Position numbers and translations under genes: made by a program. A DNA stretch of 64,000 bases from Aeromonas eucrenophila (GTDB lineage: Bacteria; Pseudomonadota; Gammaproteobacteria; Enterobacterales; Aeromonadaceae), in assembly GCF_000819865.1 (NCBI RefSeq), contig NZ_CDDF01000001.1, positions 407,775-471,774 of the forward strand, written 5' to 3'. The notes beneath the pieces were generated by a model that was not told the origin of the DNA, searched no databases, and saw only the letters and a program-made list of their open reading frames with translations. Positions 25,384-37,220 of this stretch are shown piece by piece; the stretch's first letter is position 1, and each line of letters begins with the position of its first letter.

Positions 25384-26964
25384 ATGCAACCTCGCTGGCT
25401 GCCGAAGTTCGATCTGCATCGCCTCATCCTGGCCCTGGCCGTCCTCGGCGTCCTCGCCACCTTCGGCAACAGTTTCTACGCCGTCTATCAGGCTCAGAGA
25501 CAGTTGCTGATCGCCAACACCCTGGAGTCCAACCGGGTTTATGCCGCCAAGCTGGCGGCCTCCACCGACAGCATGATCGCCTCGGCCCAGGGCCAGCTCG
25601 CCTACAGCGCCACCTTGCTGGCGCCGCTGCTGTCTGCCAAAGATGATCGGGGGATGGAGCAGGAGGTCAACCGCCTGCGCCTGCAGACCAGCACCTTCAA
25701 CTCCGTGGTCATCGTCAACGACGACGCCACCATAGTCGCCGTCTCCCCCGAGACGCTGCAGGTCAAGGGCGCCAAGCTCAGTTCCCAGAGCGTCCTCGAC
25801 GCCATCGCGAGCAAGAAGCCGCTGATCACCGATCCTTTCGTCTCCCTCTCCGGCAACTACCTCATCAGCCTCTCCTACCCGGTGTTCGCGGCCGACCAGC
25901 GCTACCTCGGCTACGTGGCCGGCACCATCTATCTGCAGTCCACCAGCGTGCTCTCCAGCTTGCTCGGCCAGCACTACTACCAGGACGGTTCCTATCTTTA
26001 CGTGGTCGATCGGGCCAAGACCCTGATCTACCACCCGGATCCCAAGCGGATCGGCCACAGGATCGAGGGCAATGCCGCGGTCGATGAGGTGCTGGCGGGG
26101 GACAACGGGGCACTCGACGTGCTCAACTCGCGGGGCGTCGAGATGCTGGCGGGCTTCGCGCCGGTCGCCAGCGCAGGCTGGGGCATAGTGGCCCAGCGTC
26201 CCCGCAGCGCGACCCTGGCGGGGCTCGACAAGCAGATGTCCGGCGTGCTGATGCAGATGGTGCCCACCACCCTCTTCATCCTCTTCATCATCTGGCTCTC
26301 GGCCACCTTCATCTCCCGGCCCCTGCGCCAGCTCGCCAAGCGGGCCAGCCTGATGGATCAGCAGGGCGCCATCTCCAACATCTCCGGCATCCGCGCCTGG
26401 TACTTCGAGGCCGCCCAGTTGAAACAGGCCATCCTCAAGGGGCTGGGCCTGCTCAACACCAAGATCGACAAGCTGCACAACGACAGCCACACCGACCCCA
26501 TGACGGGCCTGCTCAACCGGCGAGCGATGCAACAGTCTCTCGATGAGTACCTGCTGCAACCCAAGCCCCTTAGCGTCATCGCCCTCGACATCGATCACTT
26601 CAAGCAGATCAACGACAACTTCGGCCACGATGTCGGGGATGAGGTGATCGTCGCCCTGGCGCAGCTGATGCAACAGGACGTAAGGCCGGATGGCGCCCTG
26701 TGTCGCAGCGGCGGCGAAGAGTTCCTGCTGCTGCTGCCCAATGTCACCCTGGCGCAGGCCGCGCTCATCGCCGAGCGGTTGCGTCTGAAGGTGGCGAGCC
26801 ATGAGATGGCGACGGCGGGACGGATCACCATCTCCCTCGGGGTCGCCCACTGGCCCGGCCATGAGCAGAGCGCGCTTGCGACCGTGCTCAAGCAGGCGGA
26901 TGAGTCGCTCTATGAGGCCAAGCGCCAGGGTCGAAATCGCGTGGTGGTGACAGAGGCGGATTGA
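25384..26964 (+). CDS. Membrane diguanylate cyclase with dCache sensor
   Basis: A 526-aa inner-membrane enzyme that makes cyclic di-GMP. One helix (residues ~15-37) leads into a periplasmic dCache-type sensor (~45-275, with YLISLSYPVF and YLYVVDRAKTLIYHP). A second helix (~290-312) and a short linker follow. The GGDEF domain (~370-522) begins DPMTGLLNRRAM and has the active-site loop RSGGEEF. The product-inhibition site is degenerate: RPDG replaces RxxD five residues before the loop, so feedback inhibition is probably weak. A cyclase here may feed the VpsT-like regulator at 56847; this link is inference only. The downstream hairpin at 26968-26987 ends it. Confidence 0.92.
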   Translation: MQPRWLPKFDLHRLILALAVLGVLATFGNSFYAVYQAQRQLLIANTLESNRVYAAKLAASTDSMIASAQGQLAYSATLLAPLLSAKDDRGMEQEVNRLRLQTSTFNSVVIVNDDATIVAVSPETLQVKGAKLSSQSVLDAIASKKPLITDPFVSLSGNYLISLSYPVFAADQRYLGYVAGTIYLQSTSVLSSLLGQHYYQDGSYLYVVDRAKTLIYHPDPKRIGHRIEGNAAVDEVLAGDNGALDVLNSRGVEMLAGFAPVASAGWGIVAQRPRSATLAGLDKQMSGVLMQMVPTTLFILFIIWLSATFISRPLRQLAKRASLMDQQGAISNISGIRAWYFEAAQLKQAILKGLGLLNTKIDKLHNDSHTDPMTGLLNRRAMQQSLDEYLLQPKPLSVIALDIDHFKQINDNFGHDVGDEVIVALAQLMQQDVRPDGALCRSGGEEFLLLLPNVTLAQAALIAERLRLKVASHEMATAGRITISLGVAHWPGHEQSALATVLKQADESLYEAKRQGRNRVVVTEAD

Positions 26965-26967
26965 AAT

Positions 26968-26987
26968 GCGGCCCCATCAGGGGCCGC
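26968..26987. terminator. Hairpin between diguanylate cyclase and Omp85-type genes
   Basis: GCGGCCCC-ATCA-GGGGCCGC lies between convergent genes; T tracts are poor, so termination strength is uncertain. Confidence 0.6.
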
Positions 26988-26993
26988 GTTATA

Positions 26994-28127
26994 TCAGAAG
27001 CTGTAACCCATCTTCAGGTAGATGCCGGAGTTGTTGTCCTTGCCCATGGCGTACTCGAGGTTGGCCACTATGCCCTCCTCGGGCTTGAGCAGGTACTGCA
27101 CGCCCGCCCCCCAGGCCGGGTAGACGTTGTCGCTGTCGCCGCAATCGAGAGACTCCCCGTTCACCGCGTCACCGTAGAGGCAAGCCACCCCGGCGAAGGC
27201 GGTCAGGGTCCAGCGTTCGGCCAGCTTGTAGCGCTCCTCCACTTCCACCGCCGACATGTGCTGGGCCAGGTATTCCCCCGGGGTGTAGCCACGCAGATAG
27301 ATGGGGGAATAGGAGCCGCTCGGCGCGTCGTTGGAGAACTGGTTGCGGTTTCGCCAGGCCAGCACATGCCCGTCGCCGTGGCTCCAGTAGCCGCGATAAT
27401 CCACCCGATAGATGTCGAAGTCCTGCTCCCCGCCCAGCTCTTCCCGATAGGCCAGGTTGTTGACGTTCAGGTACCAGCCCTTGGTCGCGCTGAAGTCGCT
27501 GTCGCGGGAGTCATGTTGCACCACCAGCCCCAGGCCGCCGGAGGTGAAGCCCGCCAGCCCCAGTTCGTCGAGGATAAGCTCAGACTGGGCATCCTGGCCC
27601 TTTATCTCGTAGTTGGAGTAGGCCGCCATGCCGCCGACGAACCAGTCCCCTTCCACCCGATAGAGATAGCGGAAGAAGGCCGAGTTGAAGTTGTCGTTGG
27701 TCTCGAGGGCGTGGCCGGAGCCCAGGTAATTCTCGTAGTCGTTGTTGATGTCACCCGAGATCACGCCACCGACGATGCGGTGGTGATCCGCCCCGAAGGA
27801 GGTCTTGGCAAACACGCTGGCGATCAGGGATTCCGAGGTGGTGTACTTGGCCGAGACGGTGAACAGCGACGGGCGCGACTTCTCATCGAACTGGTGCAGA
27901 TAGCCCACCATCATGCCTGCCGCCGTGTCCAGCTTGGGGCTGGAGCTGAGCAGGGGCACAAACAGCCAGGGTGAACGCGCGGCCTTCTTCTCCGTCGGAT
28001 TGCTCTCCTTGCCATCCTGGCTGGCCTCTGTCGTCTCCTCGCCACCAGTAGGGATAGCTGCGTACAGGGGGAAGGCGGCCAGCGTCAGTGCCAGGCCGGT
28101 CAGGAGGGGTAAGGTTGAGTTGAGCAT
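26994..28127 (-). CDS. BamA/TamA (Omp85)-family outer membrane barrel protein
   Basis: 377 aa. A signal peptide (MLNSTLPLLTGLALTLAAFPLYA) is followed by a low-complexity linker and a 16-strand-type barrel of the bacterial surface antigen family, without POTRA domains. VVQHDSRDSDFSATKGWYL and YLRGYTPGEYL are typical of the C-terminal barrel. The last residue is Phe after Gly-Tyr-Ser, the usual outer-membrane insertion signal. An upstream frame extension to 28265 was rejected because ATG 28127 starts the signal peptide. The role is unknown; relatives include short Omp85-like proteins of unclear function. Confidence 0.8.
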   Translation of the reverse strand: MLNSTLPLLTGLALTLAAFPLYAAIPTGGEETTEASQDGKESNPTEKKAARSPWLFVPLLSSSPKLDTAAGMMVGYLHQFDEKSRPSLFTVSAKYTTSESLIASVFAKTSFGADHHRIVGGVISGDINNDYENYLGSGHALETNDNFNSAFFRYLYRVEGDWFVGGMAAYSNYEIKGQDAQSELILDELGLAGFTSGGLGLVVQHDSRDSDFSATKGWYLNVNNLAYREELGGEQDFDIYRVDYRGYWSHGDGHVLAWRNRNQFSNDAPSGSYSPIYLRGYTPGEYLAQHMSAVEVEERYKLAERWTLTAFAGVACLYGDAVNGESLDCGDSDNVYPAWGAGVQYLLKPEEGIVANLEYAMGKDNNSGIYLKMGYSF

Positions 28128-28358
28128 CTTGGCGGTCCACACGGGATCGCGTCGGCGAACCGGCGGCGCCGGGGCGCCCGGCTCGGCAGGCGCGGTCCAT
28201 TTCAGGTTATCGGCCGAGGGCATCTGTCGCCTGCGGCCGGAAAAGGGCGCCAAGGATATCGGCATACTCAGCCCCCTTCTACCTAAAGCTGGTTAGCCAT
28301 ACAGCCCGCCTACAGCTTCGCTGACAGATTGGCTCAGATGAGGATTATCCATAGAAAA

Positions 28359-28378
28359 ACCCCTGCCTGGGCAGGGGT
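28359..28378 (-). terminator. Terminator of the fdhD-ydeP operon
   Basis: On the - strand ACCCCTGC / GCAGGGGT is followed by TTTTTC, 17 bases past the oxidoreductase stop. Confidence 0.8.
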
Positions 28379-28395
28379 CTGGAGGGACTGAAAGC

Positions 28396-30676
<2,281 letters not shown>

Positions 30677-30693
<17 letters not shown>

Positions 30694-31462
30694 TGCGTTC
30701 TCCGATCTGGTCTGAGGTGCCGGCATGGGAATAGTAAACCGGGGCATCAAACCTGGGCACATGGATGAGGTTCAGGTGGTATTTTTGGGCCAGTCGCACC
30801 GCGAGCTGGCTGGGGGATGCGAGGCTGATGAGGTGCGCCGCACCAAATTGCACCGCCTTGTGAATGAGTTCGCTGCCACAGCGGCTGGTGATGGCCAGGG
30901 TGGTGCAGCGCCTGGGTTGACGCAGTTGCATGCCGATGAGTTTATCCAACGCATTGTGACGGCCGATGTCTTCCCGGCAGGCCAGGATCTCGCCGCTTTC
31001 ATCCAGCGCCAGCGCCGCATGGAGCGCCCCGCTCAGGCGCGCCTTGCGCTGCCAGGGGGCGATCCGCTCGCGCAGGTTGAGCAGGCTGTCGGCCTTGGGA
31101 GGTCGCTGGGGAGACAGAGGCGTCAAGGCAGGCAAGGCGTGCTCGATGGCCTCGACCCCGCAGATGCCGCAGCCGGTGGCGCCGGTGAGGCGGCGCTTGC
31201 GCTGGTTCAGCACGGCGAGGCAGCGATTGGCGATGGTAACATCAAGCACGAAGCCGTATTCCGAGGGGGTGATCTGGATGTCGTGCACGTCGTGGTTGCC
31301 TTGAATGATGCCCTCACCAAACAGAAAACCGATGGCGAAGTCATCGAGATCGTCGGGGGTGGTCATCATGACGGCGTGGTTGATGCCGTTGATGTTGATG
31401 GAGACGGCCACTTCTTCCACCAGCTCATCCAACCTGGGCAACCGCGAATTGAGAGGAACCAT
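30677..31462 (-). CDS. fdhD: Formate dehydrogenase accessory sulfurtransferase
   Basis: 261 aa. It transfers sulfur from IscS to the molybdenum cofactor of formate-dehydrogenase-like enzymes. The catalytic CGICG motif is near residue 97. FAIGFLFGEGII (near 42) and REDIGRHNALDKLIG (near 163) are family signatures, and TSRCGSELIHKAVQFG forms the cofactor pocket. The downstream oxidoreductase gene starts inside its 3' end, so translation is likely coupled. The leader lacks a strong ribosome site. It is divergent from a LysR gene. Confidence 0.94.
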
Positions 31463-31533
31463 GCGAGGCGCTTATAAAATGTATTCGGGCCTCAAGTTTA
31501 GATAACTCGGGTAACCAAAACCAATGAAACAAA

Positions 31534-31549
31534 TCTATTCGTCGATAGA
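31534..31549. promoter_or_regulatory. Inverted repeat between fdhD and LysR genes
   Basis: TCTAT-N6-ATAGA lies between divergent starts, a candidate LysR operator for the fdhD-ydeP operon. Confidence 0.45.
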
Positions 31550-31623
31550 CGACTTCTATTGCAACCGGCGAGTCGATTGATTAAGTTTGTCAGCCCCCGT
31601 TGGCTGCCTTTCCCCTGTCTTCT

Positions 31624-32493
31624 ATGAATATCAAACAGTTGCAGTATTTTTATGAGCTGGCGCAGCACCGTCACTTCGCCAAGGCCGCCAAGGCCTGCTT
31701 CATCACCCAGCCGACCCTCTCCGCCAGCATCACGGCGCTGGAGAAGTCCCTCGGCACCGAGCTGGTGGTGCGCAACAGCCAGTTCGTGTCGCTGACCCAG
31801 GCGGGCGAAGTGGTGCTGCGCCATGCCGAGCGCATGCTGCTCGAGCAGGATTCGATGCGCCAGGAGCTGAGCCTGTTCGGGGGCCAACTGTCCGGCGCCC
31901 TGCGCATCGGCATAGTGCCGCAGTCGAGTGTCGACATCATGCCGCTGTTCAAGCGCTTCAATGATGCCTTTCCCAACGTCATGCTGCGCCTGTCGGTGAT
32001 GACCCACGCCGCCCTACTCGCGCAGCTGGACTTGCACCAGCTAGACATTGGCCTCGGCTTCGACGAGCTGCTCACCGACCACCAGCGCCGCTCCCTCGCG
32101 CTGCACTTCTCTCACCCCAACGCCATGGCGGTGCTGGGCACGGGGCCGCAGACTGGCGAGCCACTGCGACTGGCGGATCTACAGCCCCTGCCCCTGATCC
32201 TGCCGAGCAAGACCATGCAGTTTCGCCACCACTTCGACGAGGCCGTCGCCCGCCAGCAACTGAGCCTGAGGGTCGTGCTCGAGACCGACTCCCTGTTCCA
32301 CCTGGTCAACGCGGTGCGCCATGGTCTGGGCACCGCCGTGGTCAGCGCCGGCATCGCGGCCACCGCCCACCAACTGTTCAGGGTGCCCTGCCAGCCCCTC
32401 ACCGACGTGACGGCCGGCACCACCGCCTTCATCACCCGCAAGCACAGCGTCACCCCGGCCATGAAGGCCTTTCTCGGCCTGCTGAAGGAGTGA
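31624..32493 (+). CDS. LysR family transcriptional regulator
   Basis: 289 aa. It opens MNIKQLQYFYELAQHRHFAK, with the recognition helix ITQPTLSASITALEKSLG near residue 34. The effector domain starts GALRIGIVPQSSVDIM. It is related to HydG/OxyR-like short LysR proteins often seen beside fdhD-ydeP. ATG 31624 was preferred to an upstream TTG at 31600 because it matches the LysR N-terminus. It is divergent from fdhD and probably controls it. It ends before a strong bidirectional terminator. Confidence 0.86.
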   Translation: MNIKQLQYFYELAQHRHFAKAAKACFITQPTLSASITALEKSLGTELVVRNSQFVSLTQAGEVVLRHAERMLLEQDSMRQELSLFGGQLSGALRIGIVPQSSVDIMPLFKRFNDAFPNVMLRLSVMTHAALLAQLDLHQLDIGLGFDELLTDHQRRSLALHFSHPNAMAVLGTGPQTGEPLRLADLQPLPLILPSKTMQFRHHFDEAVARQQLSLRVVLETDSLFHLVNAVRHGLGTAVVSAGIAATAHQLFRVPCQPLTDVTAGTTAFITRKHSVTPAMKAFLGLLKE

Positions 32494-32572
32494 GTCACCC
32501 CTTGATGCAGGCTACCAGGTTCAACGCGAGTACCGCCCGCCTTCTGCGGCCGACAAGCCTGCGCTGGCCAAT

Positions 32573-32599
32573 AAAAAAACGCCCCTGAGGGCGTTTTTT
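32573..32599. terminator. Bidirectional terminator between LysR and metalloprotease genes
   Basis: An A7 tract, the stem CGCCC / GGGCG with a 4-base loop, and a T6 tract. It is well placed for the two convergent genes. Confidence 0.93.
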
Positions 32600-32604
32600 C
32601 TTTA

Positions 32605-35600
32605 TCAGGGAATGGGACAGCTGGCCGGTGAGCCATGGTTGCGAGGCCAGAGGGTGCTGCCATCCGTCTCGGAGAGGGGCAGGAATGTCAGCCCCTCGCT
32701 CATGGTGACGGGCGGGAGATCGTCCTCCAGCACGTACATCCCCATGGGCAGGACGCCGGAGGGCTGGTTCGCCTCCACCTGAGCGGCTGCAAGCGTCGAG
32801 TAGCGCAGACCCAGCAGATCGAAGTGGCTGCGCCAGTCCAGGCCGGTGAGCCTGCCGAGGGCGACCAGCATGAAGTCGTTGCCCGGTATATCTCGCACCC
32901 GCTTGCCGCCATAGACGGCATGTCCCTGGAAGGGGAAGAGGCCAAAGCCGAGTCTGTCCCTGTTGGCACGCCAGTCGCTCTCGTTGTCTGCAACGGCGCC
33001 GAAGATCCGTGAATACTGGTAAAGCAGGGTGAAGATATTGAAGCCGTTGCTCAGACGGGTGCCGTCCGCCAGTGTCATGCCGTGGGCGCGCAGCGCCATC
33101 TGGATATAGAACGCCATACGATAGCCGTTGTGAACCGCATAGGCATTGCTCTGCCAGGGCGCCTCGTAGCGGCTCTCCCCCGCATCCAGCACCTTGCAAT
33201 TGGCCCCCAGCACCACCCGGTTGCCGCTCTTGTCCTTCACCCCGGCTGCGTCGGACATGAAGGCGTAGAACAGATCCTTGTGATTCATGTGACCATCTTT
33301 GATGGGCGCCTGGTTGCCATCGCGCAGATAGTGGGCCTGCCACTTCACCACATAGGGGAAGATGTTGTTGGAGTTCTCCCCCGCCCGGCTGCCGTAGCCA
33401 CTCCAGTTGTCGGCATCGCTGGCGGCGGCATAGTGCACATTCAGGCGCTGGGTTTGCAGGTTGTGTCCCAGCTCGTGATTGTCCAACCAACCGGTCGGGC
33501 TGATGCTGCCGGAAGAGTCCCAGGGGTTGCCGCTGCAGCCGACCCCGCAATGGGCATTCTGGTCGTAGTTGGCATGCTGGATGATGGTGCGGGTATGCAG
33601 CGACTCATCGAGACACTGATCCCCCAGCAGCGCGACACAGGCATTCCTGACCTCGGCGGGCAGCGACTCCTCCAGGCGCTTGCCCTGGATCTTGAAGCCC
33701 GCCAGGGTGTAGACACTGTTGATGTGATCCCGGGAGATGCTCTCCAACAGGGCATCGGTGTCGGCAATGGCGCCCCCGATGGCCCCGGTGAAGCGATCCC
33801 GACGCAGATGCTGCTCGGCGCCATCGGCCCTGAGATCGACATGAGGCAGCTCGGTCTGCTCCAGCCGCTCGTTGAAGTCCCGGATCTGCTGCTCATCACT
33901 GAAGTCCAGGATGGCCGGATGGCGAGTCACACCGGTGGCATTCACCTCCACTTGCAGCGCCCCGGCTCCCCCCTCCAGATAGAGGTAAATAGGCCCCCCA
34001 TAGGGCGAGGTGAAGCTGACGCTGCCGCCCTTGTTCAGAGAAAGCCGCCCGCTGGCCAGCTCCAGCGGCGCCCGATAGACCTTCTGCTCATAGGCCCTGT
34101 TGGTGTTGGGTCTGTGGTAATTGAGCCGAACGGTAGCGGAAACATCCGCAGTATCCGTGCGACTCAGCGTGATACGCTGCCCCGGCAGGGCATACCAGCC
34201 CGTCGAGGTCCACTGCCCGGAATAGGGCACCGAGATGCGGCGGCTGTCGCTGATGACGGCGGGATAGGCATAATGGGCCTGATCTCCCTTGAACACCTGG
34301 CTGCGATCGACGACGTACTCCCCCAGATCGGGCTGGGCCGGGTTGCGAACACGGGCATAGCTTACCAGCCAGTCGGCAAACATCGCCCGCTGCCAGGCCT
34401 GATGCTCATCCCAGGCGATGGGGTAATCGATGGCGGCGCGGTATTTGTCGGCCAGCAGCAGGCTGGCCGGCAACAGCGCCAAACCGTCGCGGGCGAAGGG
34501 ACTGCTCCCCGCCTTGTCCAGGGTGATGGCGGCATTTCTGAGCCAGTCGGCGCCGTTCTTGAACTGCACATTGAACTCATCAACGCCACCGCAATTGAGG
34601 AAGTTGCCGCCGCAGGCGTCCAGCCACTGGGTGCTGAAATGCCCCTCCTTGAGGTTGCTCAGCAGCCTATCGACCGCCATCAGCTGAGGATCGGGCGCCA
34701 TGATGGTGCTCGCCGCCAGATTGCTGGCCTTGAGCTTCGACCAGTAGTTGCCCCAGGTCACCAGCCCCATCTCCAGATAGAGGGGCGCCAGCAATGGGCT
34801 CGCCTCTCGCCGGTAGTTGGAGAGCAGCAGCGGGATCCCGGCGGCCTTCGCCTTGGTGATGGCCTGGGCTATGCCTTGATATCCGAGCCCCTGGCGATCG
34901 AGATCGCTTATCACGATGAGATCCGGCGTCATGCGGTCGATGCAGGCGCCGAGGGCCTGATAATCGCATTCATCGGCCTGGTTGATGCTGTGCGCGTCCG
35001 GATACATGGCCTTGAGCCAGTCCCGGATCCCCTCGTTATGGGGGAAATACCAGCTGTCGGCGCGGCTCGGCACCTGGGCAGTCAGGATGCGAAGCCCATC
35101 GTCATCATTATCCCTTCCTCGGGTCAGCCAACCGATCAGCCCCTTGAGCAGCGCCTCGCTCTGGGGCGTGCGATCCACAGCAAACAGGTTCGCCCCCATG
35201 GCAGCCCGGCGATAGTCGTTTTGCTCGGAGACCATCACCAGGCCGCGGATCTCGCTCTCCCCCTTGCCATTGATGTTGGAGGGGAGCAGGGTCACGGTAC
35301 TCTCGGGCTGAAAGCTGGAGAAGGTGATGGAGTCGTGGCTCGGGTTCCAGCTGATGGCACCCAAACCCTGATAGAGGGTGCGAACCAGCTCGGTGCGACG
35401 CGCCTCGCTGTCGGCGATGGCGCCACGGGCATGGGCGATCAGCTCCACATCGCTGGCGAGGGCGTGATCCTCGCGGGCAATGGCATGGGCGGCATGCTTG
35501 ATGAAGCGGGCCGACACCTGGCAATCGGCGCCCATGGGGCCCGTGATGTAGTCGTGACCCTGCAAGGTGCCTTCACAGCCCTCTATGTGTTCCAGCACGA

Positions 35601-36039
35601 AGCCGGCGTCGGGCGCTACGGTGAAACTTCCCCGCTCACCGGCGCTCAGGCGCAGGCTGGCCGGGCTCAGCAGCCCGCCCTGGCTGCTCTGGGTGCTGGC
35701 CTCGAAATAGACGGGGGCCGTCTCCTGGCTGAAACTCGCCGAGATCTGGCAATCCCCGCGCATGGGGCCCGTGGTATAGGTGAGGCCGTCCAGCGTCCCC
35801 TCACAACCCGCAATCTGCGCCAACACATAGCCTGCGTCGGGCGCTACGGTGAAACTGCCCTGCTCACCCGCGCTCAGGCGCAGGCTGGCCGGGCTCAACT
35901 GCCCACCCTGGGTGCTCTGGGTGGATGCCTCGAAATACTCTGTTGTCGTGGGGGGAATGGCATCGTCTTTCCCGCCCTCTCCACCACCGCATCCGTTCAT
36001 GGCAAGGGCCAGCAAGGGTGTGAGAATCACTCTTCTCAT
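32605..36039 (-). CDS. Large ImpA/M60-like secreted zinc metalloprotease with two N-terminal repeats
   Basis: 1,144 aa. An N-terminal hydrophobic stretch ends near NGC (Cys17), a poor lipobox, so it is either a lipoprotein or a secreted protein. Two ~70-residue repeats (residues ~35-103 and ~111-180) begin YFEASTQS and contain GSFTVAPDAG and a disulfide-type Cys pair, like bacterial InlB-B/BACON-type repeats. The catalytic part has DNHELGHNLQ (H855, E856, H859), then Glu888 in SRAGENSNN, matching the HExxH...E gluzincin pattern of the M60/M88 proteases. Pseudomonas IMPa, Vibrio AcfD and E. coli SslE are the comparisons; such enzymes cut mucin-type glycoproteins. Substrate and secretion route here are inferred. 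Confidence 0.75.
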   Translation of the reverse strand: MRRVILTPLLALAMNGCGGGEGGKDDAIPPTTTEYFEASTQSTQGGQLSPASLRLSAGEQGSFTVAPDAGYVLAQIAGCEGTLDGLTYTTGPMRGDCQISASFSQETAPVYFEASTQSSQGGLLSPASLRLSAGERGSFTVAPDAGFVLEHIEGCEGTLQGHDYITGPMGADCQVSARFIKHAAHAIAREDHALASDVELIAHARGAIADSEARRTELVRTLYQGLGAISWNPSHDSITFSSFQPESTVTLLPSNINGKGESEIRGLVMVSEQNDYRRAAMGANLFAVDRTPQSEALLKGLIGWLTRGRDNDDDGLRILTAQVPSRADSWYFPHNEGIRDWLKAMYPDAHSINQADECDYQALGACIDRMTPDLIVISDLDRQGLGYQGIAQAITKAKAAGIPLLLSNYRREASPLLAPLYLEMGLVTWGNYWSKLKASNLAASTIMAPDPQLMAVDRLLSNLKEGHFSTQWLDACGGNFLNCGGVDEFNVQFKNGADWLRNAAITLDKAGSSPFARDGLALLPASLLLADKYRAAIDYPIAWDEHQAWQRAMFADWLVSYARVRNPAQPDLGEYVVDRSQVFKGDQAHYAYPAVISDSRRISVPYSGQWTSTGWYALPGQRITLSRTDTADVSATVRLNYHRPNTNRAYEQKVYRAPLELASGRLSLNKGGSVSFTSPYGGPIYLYLEGGAGALQVEVNATGVTRHPAILDFSDEQQIRDFNERLEQTELPHVDLRADGAEQHLRRDRFTGAIGGAIADTDALLESISRDHINSVYTLAGFKIQGKRLEESLPAEVRNACVALLGDQCLDESLHTRTIIQHANYDQNAHCGVGCSGNPWDSSGSISPTGWLDNHELGHNLQTQRLNVHYAAASDADNWSGYGSRAGENSNNIFPYVVKWQAHYLRDGNQAPIKDGHMNHKDLFYAFMSDAAGVKDKSGNRVVLGANCKVLDAGESRYEAPWQSNAYAVHNGYRMAFYIQMALRAHGMTLADGTRLSNGFNIFTLLYQYSRIFGAVADNESDWRANRDRLGFGLFPFQGHAVYGGKRVRDIPGNDFMLVALGRLTGLDWRSHFDLLGLRYSTLAAAQVEANQPSGVLPMGMYVLEDDLPPVTMSEGLTFLPLSETDGSTLWPRNHGSPASCPIP
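35500..35937 (-). repeat. Two tandem ~228-bp coding repeats in the metalloprotease
   Basis: The DNA encoding residues 35-103 and 111-180 of the protease is near-identical over long blocks (for example around 35637-35704 and 35870-35936), with a 228-base period. It is a recent internal duplication. Confidence 0.85.
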
Positions 36040-36248
36040 CTTCTATCCTCCTCTCTACCAGGCTGTTTGGGGCGGGCAGTGTAGGGGGCGTGATGCGTAA
36101 TTTCAACCCTGAACGAATCCCATATTAGGCTCTGACTGACCGGGGTCTCCTTCCCTCGCCTGGCGGCACCTCATCCCCTCAGGACGACCGACCCCTCAAG
36201 AGAGAATGGCAGCCCCTTCCATCGCGGTCCGGGCTGCGCACATACCGT

Positions 36249-37097
36249 TCAGTTCGCCCCGGCGCGCTTATCCAGGGCCGAGACGAAGGCGTTCGCCAGT
36301 GCATGGTCGGAGAAGGGGTTCTGGCCGGTGATCAGCTCACGATCGATGACGACCTTCGGCGTCCATTCGGCGGCAAACTGCATCTGACCACCGGCTTGAG
36401 CCATCGCCCTGGCCGGGTAGTAGCGCAGTTTCCCCCCCTTGAGCGAGCCTTCAAACGCCGCTTCCTCCGCATCGGAGAAGATGGTCATCCTGTAACCGGC
36501 GTAGATCCAGTGGCTGGCGCTGGCCGCTTGACCCGCCACCAGCCGCTGCTCGAAGCCCGCCGGGTTGTCTTGCGCCGCCAGCAGCGCGATGGGGCCGTGG
36601 CAGATCGCCGCCGTGGGCTTGCCTTCAGAGTGAAAGTGCCTGAGCAAGGTGCCGACCTCGGGATCCTTGGCCAGATCGATGAGGGGCGCATGGCCACCCG
36701 GAATGAACAGACCAGCATAACGATCTGGCCCCGCCTGCAAGACCTCCCCGAGGGACTTGACCCTGTCGGCCTCAATCACTCCCTCGACCAGAGACGCGAT
36801 ATGCCGCATCTGTGTCGCCTCCCCTCCAAAATACTGGGGGTCGATGGATCCCTTGTCGGGCCTAGGCTGATTGCCCTTCGGCGTCACCACTGTCAGGGCA
36901 TAGCCCGCGTCCAGCAGCGCCTTGGCAGGCACCCCCAGCTCGTTGAGATAGAAGCCGGAGTCGAAGTGCTTGCCGCCTTTGAGCGGCAGCTCGGTCTCGC
37001 TCGAGAGCAGAATAAGGACTTCCCCCTTGGGCGCCGCCTGGGCGACCGCCGCCGTCATCAGGAGCGACGCCAATACGGTGTTGATAAGCTTCTTCAT
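36249..37097 (-). CDS. DJ-1/PfpI family protein with signal peptide
   Basis: 282 aa. The Sec signal peptide (MKKLINTVLASLLMTAAVAQA) predicts a periplasmic location. The DJ-1/PfpI core has LFIPGGHAPLIDL near residue 123, and the nucleophile Cys in TAAICHGPIALL near 157. The combination with DSGFYLNELGVPA places it near the Hsp31/type 1 glutamine amidotransferase-like group. Relatives include glyoxalase III, chaperone and protease-like enzymes; which applies is not clear. ATG 37097 has AGAGGAAG upstream. It is divergent from a LysR gene. Confidence 0.85.
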   Translation of the reverse strand: MKKLINTVLASLLMTAAVAQAAPKGEVLILLSSETELPLKGGKHFDSGFYLNELGVPAKALLDAGYALTVVTPKGNQPRPDKGSIDPQYFGGEATQMRHIASLVEGVIEADRVKSLGEVLQAGPDRYAGLFIPGGHAPLIDLAKDPEVGTLLRHFHSEGKPTAAICHGPIALLAAQDNPAGFEQRLVAGQAASASHWIYAGYRMTIFSDAEEAAFEGSLKGGKLRYYPARAMAQAGGQMQFAAEWTPKVVIDRELITGQNPFSDHALANAFVSALDKRAGAN

Positions 37098-37220
37098 CTT
37101 GCACTTCCTCTGGTTAAACAGGCGGAGACCCATAGCGCCGCCTTGGTTGAGGAATTTACTCATTCACTTGACGTGGATAAACTGACACTAATGAACTTGT
37201 TTATTTACACGAGAGAACAG

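Noticed and set aside
24913..26862. A 649-codon frame on the - strand opposite the diguanylate cyclase.
   Set aside because: No domain, low-complexity composition, and a true GGDEF gene on the + strand.
33082..36084. A 1,000-codon open frame on the + strand opposite the metalloprotease gene.
   Set aside because: It is an antisense shadow of a GC-rich gene: no family motif, no ribosome site, and the - strand has the HExxH protease.
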